11,123 nucleotides of DNA from Ochromonadaceae sp. CCMP2298 (taxonomy: Eukaryota; Sar; Synurophyceae; Ochromonadales; Ochromonadaceae). This document shows positions 1 through 5,901 of the stretch, piece after piece. The stretch covers positions 1 to 11,123 of the forward strand of contig MU634613.1 in assembly GCA_026770595.1 (NCBI GenBank), written 5' to 3'. The translations under genes and the position numbers were made by a program. Numbering within the stretch: position 1 is the stretch's first letter; the number at the start of each line of letters is the position of its first letter. The notes beneath the pieces were generated by a model. The model saw only the letters and a list, made by a program, of their open reading frames with translations. It ran no database searches and was not told the origin of the DNA.

Positions 1-1
1 G

Positions 2-2408
2 CGGCGTGAGTCGAGGGCCTCCTCTGCGGTGCTGCAGGAGAGGGGGCAGGAGAGGGGGCAGGAGAGGGAGCAGGAGAGGGAGCAGGAGAGGGGGCAGGAG
101 AGGGAGCAGGACAGGGGGCAGGAGAGGGGACAGGTCAGGGGGCAGGATAGGGGGCGCCCTCCCCTCCCTCCCCGGCCCCACCCCTCTCTGCGCGATCCTG
201 TGGACTCCAAGGATGACTCGGAGGAGGAGAAGGAGGGGAAGGAGGGGGGTGTTGAGGAGAAGAAGGAGGAGGAGAAGGAGACAGAGACCACAGCAGGACT
301 GACTCTGGCCCTTAACTCCCTCCACATACCCTGGGACGACGAATCCGTGGGGGACACTCAGAGCGCCCAAAGAACCCAATCCTCCCAGCGAGGAAGGCAG
401 ATTAAACCCACAAACGCGCTCTCAGTTGTCCTCCCCAGTGCGGGCAAGGGGGGCAACGGGAGCAAGGGGGACACGGGGGGCATAGGGGACACGAGGGATA
501 AGGGGTGCATGGTGGGGATGGGCGATTTAGGTGGTTGGCGTAGAGGGTTGGGTTCGCTCGGTCAGTATTGCAGGTGCAGATGCAGCGCCAGTTACGCTCT
601 CGACGCGCTGCTGCTACTAGCCGTAGCCAACGCCCTGCTGGTGCTGGTGACCGCCATCCCCTGGGCCCTGCAAACACCCTTCTCCGCACTGCTGCTGTAC
701 TCCGTCGCCGGGCGGGTGCTGGAGCTGCTGCTGGTGCTGGCGCTGCTGGTGCTCTCCCAGCGAGCGCAAGAGTGGATGCACGATGGAGTGGCTTCCCCCC
801 GCCCAAAGCTAGTCTCCGTTCGCTCCCCCTCCCCCCTCAGCCCCATGGCCCTCACGCCCATGGTTTCCCCCAGTCCCCTGCCCTCACCCCCGCGCAGCCC
901 TTACGTGATTCCCAGGAAGAGGGCGGGGTCCCGGCAGAGCTGGAGCAGTCACGTCAGTCACGTCAGCGACTTTGGGGCAGTGGACCCGGCAGCCGCAGCT
1001 TACATCAGCTCCCCGCACAGGTGGGACAGCGACGAGCGCAGAGGGCAGGGGCAGGGGCAGGAGCGTGGGAGCAGAGACGGTCGGGCCCTGAGCCTGGGTA
1101 TGGGTGCGGGTATAGGTGCAGGCATAGGTGCAGGTATGGGTGTGGGCCTGGGCATCGGCAAAGGTAGAGACGGGGACGGTGCTGGCGTGGGGATGCAGAA
1201 CAGCTCGGACTCACTGCTGCAGCTGAACAATCTAGATACCCTGGACGATCCGGAAACCCTGGAAAACCTGGATGACCTGGACCTGCTGCTTGGGCAGTTG
1301 CAAGCAGAGGGCGCACATCCACTGCCAGAGCTGCAACCCCCACACCGAGATGGGGACACTGGGGAAGCTAAGGACACTGCATATGGGGAATATGGGGAAT
1401 ATGGGGAACCTGCAGATTCTATGATCGCGCATCCCATGCTCGTGCGATCTTTGCCCGTGAGATCTGTGCACCCCCACCCTGTGCATCCGATGGGTGTGGG
1501 TGTGGGTGGAGGTGTGGGTGCGGGTGTGGGTGTGGGTGTGGTTGTGGGAGCGGGTGTGGACGCGCAACCATCAGCTGTTGTTGGTATTGCGGAAGATGCC
1601 AACACTCACCACGGCTTTGCGGCTGGGGCTGGAGCTTGGACTGGGAATGGGAATGGGAATGGGGCTGGGAATGGGACTAGGACTAGCTCTGGGACCTGGA
1701 TTCCCATGCCCCACAACGCCTCGTCTCTCGCTGCAGATACCGATACCGATAATGATACTGACGGTATCGGCGTACGCGGGCCAGCGATCATCCCGCGCCT
1801 ACGCACCGTCAATTTCTGGGACAAGCGCTGGAGCGGCATCGTGATCTCACAGGTGTTCCAGCAGGGCTCGGTTTCGGGCTCTGACTCCGGCTCGGGTACC
1901 AACTCTGTCGCCAGCTCTCGTCCTAGTTCTGGGACTTTGAGCTCGAACTTCGATCTGCCTGCGACGGAGTCCCATAGGAAGGTGCTGGCCTACAGGTGAG
2001 ATCATTACTCAAATTCTTGCTTGCTGTGTTTGACGTGCCCTCTCCTGCCCCCCTGCCTCCTTACTGCTCCTTACTGTTCCTTGCTGCTCCTTCATCAACA
2101 GGTCGGCGGTGGAGAGATCGGGCCTGACGCCTATGCGCACTGCCACGCCCCCGCATCCGGATAACGAGTTGTGTAGGAAGCCCTATCTGCGCCCCTTGCC
2201 GGTGGCTGTTAGCAGCAGCAGCAGTGCGAGCAACAGCGTACACTCGGATGAAGACTCGCCTCCTGTGCGTTACGTGGGCGAGGAGGAGGGGGAGGAGGAG
2301 GAGGAGGGGGACAGGGAGGAGAGGGTGGAGAGGGAGGAGAGGGGAGTGGGGAGGAGTAATGGCGTAGGTTTAGGAGAGGGAGGAGAGGGGAAAGGGGGGA
2401 GAGTATAG
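2..2408 (+). CDS. Low-complexity membrane protein, 3' part of gene (spliced 2-1995 + 2102-2408)
   Basis: The reading frame is open from the left edge, so the true start lies upstream; the earliest start-like codon is only a GTG inside a repeat. The visible part is 766 residues in two exons joined at an AGG codon split 2+1. In order it has ten QERG-type tetrapeptides, a Pro then Glu/Lys-rich stretch, a Cys-Arg-Cys-Arg-Cys motif (residues 190-194), and two adjacent hydrophobic helices (about residues 198-221 and 228-252). A long polar tail follows, with Gly-x-Gly repeats, a Leu/Asp-rich segment, three YGE repeats and a less repetitive patch around FWDKRW. Exon 2 ends in a Glu/Arg/Gly-rich tail. 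I do not recognise the family. The helices suggest a membrane protein with a large, probably disordered, cytosolic tail. A further intron before nt 570 (acceptor-like TATTGCAG) cannot be excluded. Confident it is coding; function unknown. Confidence 0.72.
35..154 (+). repeat. Ten tandem 12-bp units (CAGGAGAGGGGG-like), coding QERG
   Basis: Ten consecutive 12-bp units fill this stretch exactly. They vary at a few positions (GGGGG/GGGAG, GAGAG/GACAG/GTCAG/GATAG) and encode Q-E/D/V-R-G/E tetrapeptides. The G-runs on the plus strand could form G-quadruplexes. The stretch is in frame with the membrane protein gene and is probably polymorphic in copy number. Confidence 0.95.
1097..1156 (+). repeat. 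Five 12-bp units encoding Gly-x-Gly-x
   Basis: Five units of the form GGTATGGGTGCG follow one another without gaps and encode GMGA, GIGA, GIGA, GMGV and GLGI. They lie inside the tail of the membrane protein and preserve its frame. Confidence 0.9.
1382..1408 (+). repeat. Three perfect TATGGGGAA units encoding YGE
   Basis: The 9-bp unit TATGGGGAA occurs three times in tandem with no mismatch and gives YGEYGEYGE in the membrane protein tail. Perfect identity suggests recent expansion. Confidence 0.92.
1492..1558 (+). repeat. GGTGTG hexamer array encoding Gly-Val
   Basis: Imperfect GGTGTG/GGTGCG hexamers encode a run dominated by Gly-Val dipeptides. It is a second Gly-rich expansion in the same protein, with a shorter unit than the one at 1097. 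Confidence 0.88.
1642..1685 (+). repeat. GGGAAT/GGGACT hexamer array encoding Gly-Asn
   Basis: TGGGAA hexamers encode repeated Gly-Asn, with one Gly-Ala interruption, then decay into GGGACTA units. This is in-frame low-complexity coding sequence in the membrane protein gene. Confidence 0.85.
1996..2101 (+). other. Spliceosomal intron, 106 bp, phase 2
   Basis: The donor is CAG/GTGAGA and the acceptor is AACAG/GTCGG. Without splicing the frame stops at the TGA at 1997-1999, immediately after the junction. Splicing restores an AGG codon and opens 101 further codons. The intron has a pyrimidine-rich 3' half with repeated CTTACTG(C/T)TCC units. The motif ACAGGT sits at both boundaries. Confidence 0.85.
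2278..2402 (+). repeat. Purine-rich GGAGGA tract at the 3' end of exon 2
   Basis: This nearly pure purine run of GAGGAGG and GGGAGAGG encodes the Glu/Arg/Gly-rich C-terminus of the membrane protein. Such tracts mutate by slippage, so the C-terminal frame and stop at 2406-2408 are less certain than the rest. Confidence 0.8.
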
Positions 2409-2502
2409 CGTAGGTATCGGAGGTGCAGAGGCATCACCATAGCACCATAGGCATATGATGTTCCCGAGAATAGTTTGTTTGTACCCATGTAGCGCTCCTC
2501 GT

Positions 2503-2512
2503 TTGTATACAA
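2503..2512. promoter_or_regulatory. Perfect 10-bp palindrome TTGTATACAA
   Basis: The decamer equals its own reverse complement and lies about 165 bp before the ATG of the lumen-protein gene, in the AT-rich part of the intergenic stretch. It could be a dimeric transcription-factor site; no function is shown. Confidence 0.3.
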
Positions 2513-2558
2513 TGTATGATAATAATACCCATCCACGTACCGGAGCGATAGGCACATG

Positions 2559-2570
2559 TTCATGCATGAA
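2559..2570. promoter_or_regulatory. Perfect 12-bp palindrome TTCATGCATGAA
   Basis: This 12-mer is a perfect palindrome centred on ATGCAT, about 108 bp before the lumen-protein ATG. A perfect 12-bp palindrome is rarely met by chance in a stretch this short, so a regulatory site is plausible but unproven. Confidence 0.35.
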
Positions 2571-2580
2571 ATTCTTTGGG

Positions 2581-2602
2581 GGGGACCCCTACCGAGGTCC
2601 CC
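2581..2602 (+). promoter_or_regulatory. Hairpin with 7-bp GGGGACC/GGTCCCC stem, possible 5' leader element
   Basis: GGGGACC at 2581-2587 pairs with GGTCCCC at 2596-2602 around an 8-nt loop. It sits 75 bp before the ATG and would fall in the mRNA leader if transcription starts upstream. The role is unknown. Confidence 0.35.
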
Positions 2603-2677
2603 TCTTCTGTTTCGTGTGGGAAGCTTTTGATCTGCATCTGCAGGGTCTGTGTTTGTGTTCTGTGCCACATTGGCGCC

Positions 2678-3933
2678 ATGCGGAGTCATGTGTCTGCCTG
2701 CTTGAAGCTGCTGGCGGTTATCGTGCTGCTTGGCGATGGTTTCGTTGTCCGGCACAGAGCACGCAACCTACCCACCCGCGCCCGTCGTTCAACAGCCCGC
2801 CACATGGCCGACAGCGCCAAGAACAGCGCCATGGTGGTGCTCACTAGTCAGATACTTTCCCTCTTTTTGGGCGCCTCCTGGTCGAGCGCCTGGGCGGAGG
2901 AGGGGCTGAAGTCCCAGCTGACCACACAGCTGGAAGACTTCGCGGAGAAGACTGAGTTCGAAAACTACAAGCGAGCGAAGGAGCCCAAGTACATGGTCAA
3001 GGGCATCAAGGACCGCCTGGGGAGCTTTACGGGCGCGGGCGTGGCGGACACGAAGTCCGTGGACATGGCGATGGACAAGGTGTTGACATTGAAGGCGTAT
3101 CTGGACGAGGCGGAGAGGGACCTCTTCGCCAAGAACTGGGACAACCTGCAAGTCTACCTGTACACCTTCGCAGAGCAGGAGGAGGCCTTCGCTTTGCTGA
3201 TCGACCAGCTTTTCCCCACCAATGACGCGCTGGACAGTTACGAGCGCGGCGCTCTCAAGTTCGAAGCACAGAGCATGTTCGTGTCGCTCGATGACCTGCG
3301 AGAAGCCGCCAAAGACGCCAACTTCAAATCCGCCCAGAAGGCTTACTCCAAATTGCTGCTCTCGTATGACCGCTTTCTGAAGGCGGGCAACCTGTACCCC
3401 ACGTACGACGCGATCACCAGTACGGAGATCTTTTTCACGAATACGCCCAGCAGCACGCTGCAGTTCGACCTCACTGCACGCGTGCAGGTGCGACCCCCCT
3501 CTCTGTGTCCCTCTTTATATCCCTCTCTGTGTCCCTCTCTATGTCCTTCTAATGACCCTCTACATGTCCCTTTTTCTACGTAAATGTGTATTTTAACCCT
3601 CACATCCCGCCACCCCTACCCCCATCCTACCCCCACCCCCACCCCTAACAGGTGCTGGACTTGGTCGTGCTGACCTCGGGGCCCGATATGGGCAAGACGG
3701 GCACCGTCATCTATGTGGATGGGGACAGTGCGGTGGTGAAGCTGGACAAGGACGGAAAAGCCTATCAGGAGGTGAAGTACGTCAAGTATGGAATACTGGC
3801 CAAGGTGCAGGTGCAGAAGAAGGACAAGGGGGGTGGTGGTAGGAGTGGTGTTAGTAATAGTGGTGGTGTTAGTGGTGTTAGTGGTGTTAGTGGTAGTAGT
3901 GGCAGTGGTGGCAGTAAAGGCACAGCTGGCTAA
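2678..3933 (+). CDS. Predicted thylakoid-lumen protein: PsbQ/Psb31-like helical body plus KOW-like segment (spliced 2678-3487 + 3652-3933)
   Basis: The product is 363 residues in two exons joined in phase 0. The start is the first in-frame ATG after a TGA at 2567-2569. A signal peptide (1-21) ends at GDG/F, like the ASAFAP-type plastid site with Phe at +1. An Arg/Ser/Thr-rich transit stretch (22-48) follows, then a second hydrophobic domain (about 51-70) ending in A-W-A before Glu74, a good lumenal processing site. The mature body (74-268) is Lys/Glu-rich and helical, resembling extrinsic photosystem II helical-bundle proteins. Exon 2 encodes a KOW-like segment (about 271-305; GPDMGKTGTVIYVDGDSAVV) and a Gly/Ser tail. 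Lumenal placement is a strong inference. The PsbQ/Psb31 kinship rests on fold impression and targeting, so a different lumenal family is possible. Confidence 0.78.
3488..3651 (+). other. Spliceosomal intron, 164 bp, phase 0
   Basis: The donor is GCAG/GTGCGA and the acceptor is AACAG/GTGCTG. It separates the helical body exactly from the KOW-like exon. If retained, it would add Pro-Ser-Leu-Cys repeats and stop at 3583. The 3' end is C-rich rather than T-rich. TTTTAAC near 3591 is a possible branch site. CAGGTGC is present at both boundaries. Confidence 0.85.
3497..3544 (+). repeat. Four 12-bp intronic units (CCCTCTCTGTGT-like)
   Basis: Four consecutive units, CCCTCTCTGTGT, CCCTCTTTATAT, CCCTCTCTGTGT and CCCTCTCTATGT, then decay further into the intron. 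The 12-bp period matches that of coding repeats elsewhere in the window although no codon frame constrains it here. Confidence 0.9.
3828..3918 (+). repeat. AGTGGTGTT array encoding the Gly/Ser/Val tail
   Basis: Units of 9 bp (AGTGGTGTT) and related AGTGGC triplets encode the last thirty or so residues of the lumen protein as Gly, Ser and Val. The codons here end mainly in T, unlike the C/G-ending codons of the helical body, which points to repeat expansion rather than conserved coding. Confidence 0.85.
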
Positions 3934-4288
3934 AGCTAAGTAGGTGGCTGAGTAGCGGGGGGGGGGGTCGGGGTACAGCCCTGCCTCATCTGTCACCTGT
4001 ACTTGTCACATGTCACCTGCCACCTGTCACCTGTACCTGTACCTGTCACCCGTACATGTCACCTGTGCGTAGATTTCATGGCCGGCGGCCCTCTGCCTCT
4101 GTCTAGAGGGGAATAGGGGAATGCACTGTTCACTGTTTGCAACTGTAACTTAACCTGTATCAAGTGTCCAGTATCAGAGAGTAGTTCGATGTTGTTGTCT
4201 TAACACCAAGGATACCATAAACACCTACCTATGTCACATCTACTCCATCTCCATCTCCATCTCGGTCTCTATTTCCACATCTGTACAT
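3934..4288. other. Convergent intergenic region, repeat-rich
   Basis: This 355-bp gap lies between the 3' ends of two converging genes. It contains an 11-G run (3957-3967), a GTCACCTGT array and a CATCTC array, listed separately. No RNA gene, further ORF or consensus polyadenylation hexamer was seen. Because the genes converge, their 3' untranslated regions may overlap. Confidence 0.7.
3991..4066. repeat. TGTCACCTGTACC-type short tandem repeats
   Basis: About seven imperfect copies of (A/T)GTCACCTGT or CACCTGTACC, 6-16 bp apart, fill this stretch just after the stop of the lumen-protein gene. On the minus strand each reads ACAGGTGACA, which contains the CAG/GTGA donor-like sequence. Confidence 0.85.
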
Positions 4289-4330
4289 CTACTCCATCTC
4301 TACCCCTACCTCTACCTCTTTCACTGACAT
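4236..4330. repeat. CATCTC/CTACC array across the phosphatase stop codon
   Basis: Short pyrimidine units (CATCTC, CTACCT) run from the intergenic region into the last codons of the phosphatase. A 16-bp sequence starting ACATCTACTC occurs at 4236-4251 and again at 4285-4300; the second copy contains the TAG stop (4289-4291 on the minus strand). Confidence 0.85.
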
Positions 4331-5455
4331 CTCCTCCAGCAGAATGCGCAGCGCATGCCCCACTCCGCCCTCGTTATTGTTCAGCGTGAGAGCGTGAGAC
4401 ACCTCCTTCAATCTAGGCTTCGCGTTCTCCATCGCCACACTCAGACCCACACCCTGCATCATCTCGATGTCATTCTCCCCATCCCCGAAGGCCATCGTCT
4501 GCCCAGCCTGCACGCCGTAGTGCGCCAACAGCCTCTCCACGCCGCTGCCCTTGGACGCGCCGTAGGGAAGAACCTCCAGCATTCCTGGCACGGCCTTGGT
4601 TAATGCAGCATTGGTGCCCAAAAAGAGAGCCAACTTTGGTCGAATCGCCTCCAGAATCGCTTCCTCCGCGAGAAGAATCAGCTTGTTTGCCCGCACACCC
4701 GAGGCCTCCAATGCCCCCAGTCCTGCTGGGAACAGCAGCGGCACGGGCTCTTTGTAGGCTGTGATCTTTCTAGTCTGCGCGCACTGGCCTCTGGCGTATA
4801 TCGTATCCCCCGCATAGGCGATGAGGGCGACCTGCTCAGCGGCGCAGAAGCTCTCCACCTCACCGACAACGCTAGAAGGCAGGAACTCCTCGTGTATGAG
4901 CCGTCCCCCGGTGCCGTACACCATCAGTCCCTGGCTGTACACGCCGGGCACCTGGTCCAGCGGGCAGTTGAAGAGCGAGCTGAGCAGGCCGTCTGTAGCA
5001 TCCATGACGGATTTGCGGGTTCTTCCGGTAGCGGGGAAGAAGAGCAGCCCGCGCTGCATGACCTCGCGGACTGCCTCGATCTGTGAGGAACTGACGGAGT
5101 GCTGGTCTGTGAGGAATGTACCGTCGATGTCGCTCAGGACGCACTTGATCTCGCTCTCGCGAATCAGCTTACGGAGGGCGGAGGAGGAGGTGGGGGTGGG
5201 ATTGGGGGTGGAGGTGGTGCCTGAATCGAAGGTGTTGTTGAGAGCCACGCCAGCGAGAGAGGTAGAAACCGTCCCTGCGGAGGGAGAGGGAGGGGAGGCA
5301 GCTAGAGCAGATGCGCTGCTCACACCTCTTCCAGCGCTGGTTCCCCCCAGCAGTGAGGAGAGGAGTGCGTTCCCTGCTCCTCCGCTGCCGCGAGCCCCAG
5401 TGCCCATAGCGGCGCAGGACAGCGCCAGCAGCTGCAGCACGGTGGTCAATCTCAT
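4289..5455 (-). CDS. Cof-type HAD-superfamily phosphatase (class IIB) with N-terminal signal-like leader
   Basis: The 388-residue product has every catalytic motif of Cof-like HAD hydrolases. Motif I is DIDGT with nucleophile Asp109 and acid/base Asp111. Motif II is PATGR with Thr143. Motif III is Lys302 in SKGSG. Motif IV is GDGEND with Asp325 and Asp329 as Mg2+ ligands. The type IIB cap lies between motifs II and III (about 165-290). Family members dephosphorylate sugar phosphates, nucleotides or pyridoxal phosphate; the substrate cannot be read here. About 100 residues precede the core: a hydrophobic segment (about 3-17) like a signal peptide, then an Ala/Ser/Thr/Gly-rich stretch. Export into the secretory path, or a plastid via it, is therefore likely, but no Phe-type plastid site is obvious. 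There is no intron. It is convergent with the lumen-protein gene and divergent from the giant secreted-protein gene. Confidence 0.93.
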   Translation of the reverse strand: MRLTTVLQLLALSCAAMGTGARGSGGAGNALLSSLLGGTSAGRGVSSASALAASPPSPSAGTVSTSLAGVALNNTFDSGTTSTPNPTPTSSSALRKLIRESEIKCVLSDIDGTFLTDQHSVSSSQIEAVREVMQRGLLFFPATGRTRKSVMDATDGLLSSLFNCPLDQVPGVYSQGLMVYGTGGRLIHEEFLPSSVVGEVESFCAAEQVALIAYAGDTIYARGQCAQTRKITAYKEPVPLLFPAGLGALEASGVRANKLILLAEEAILEAIRPKLALFLGTNAALTKAVPGMLEVLPYGASKGSGVERLLAHYGVQAGQTMAFGDGENDIEMMQGVGLSVAMENAKPRLKEVSHALTLNNNEGGVGHALRILLEEMSVKEVEVGVEME

Positions 5456-5901
5456 CTTTAGCGAGTGACGCGAAGGAGTTTAACAGTTTAACGCGCCTCC
5501 AAATGATCACCTCCAGGAGGGCTTCCAACAAATGTGGAAAAGAGCCCCCAAAAGGTCCCGGTTGTGGCATGGGACTCCAGGGACTCTTAATAACCCTTTC
5601 GCACCAAATTCGCGCAAGAAGTAACTCCCCCTCAACTGCTTGGGCGGGTTCTCATCTTTGCTTGATCGGGCCTGCCTTTGTTCTGCGTTCTCGTCCTGGT
5701 CCTGTCTGTTGCGCGCGAGCTTGGCTCTGGCCTCTCCATATTCAAGGTGCGTACGGCGCCTTCGTGATCGGTGACAGCTTCTCAACTTGGCCTCGGCAAT
5801 TAGCGCCGCCACTGCTGCACCGGCCCTGCTTCAGCTGACGGACCCTCGAGGAGTCCTACAGTCCTGGGATCAGCTGCGCATTCAGAAGTAGGCAATAGAT
5901 C
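5456..5901. promoter_or_regulatory. Divergent intergenic region, putative bidirectional promoter
   Basis: This 446-bp gap separates the 5' ends of the phosphatase (minus) and the giant cysteine-rich gene (plus), so both promoters must lie here unless there are upstream noncoding exons. GTTTAAC occurs twice, at 5478-5484 and 5486-5492, just upstream of the phosphatase start. CTTAATAAC near 5585 is the only notable AT-rich island. No clear TATA box was found. Open frames on both strands here have no start context or composition suggesting genes. Confidence 0.55.

Larger units (their letters stand above)
2409..2677. other. Intergenic: 3' flank of membrane gene and 5' region of lumen-protein gene
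   Basis: This 269-bp stretch separates two genes in the same orientation, so it must hold a 3' end and a promoter plus 5' leader. It is noticeably more AT-rich than its neighbours in 2450-2575. No canonical polyadenylation hexamer or clear TATA box was seen. Two perfect palindromes and one hairpin are listed separately. Confidence 0.6.

Noticed and set aside
948-965. Tandem GTCACGTCA containing ACGTCA, the core bound by bZIP factors such as aureochromes
   Set aside because: It lies inside an exon and simply encodes Ser-His-Val twice; there is no promoter nearby.
3488-3583. Read-through of intron 2 as a PSLC-repeat C-terminus
   Set aside because: Splicing in phase 0 joins a conserved-looking KOW-like exon, with good donor and acceptor; the PSLC repeats come from an intronic 12-bp minisatellite.
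4821-5468. 215-codon plus-strand frame opposite the phosphatase
   Set aside because: The minus-strand frame has all four HAD motifs in order; this one has none and is a shadow.
5503-5838. Overlapping open frames on both strands between the divergent genes
   Set aside because: Products have no recognisable domain, composition differs from neighbouring genes, and the region must hold the promoters.
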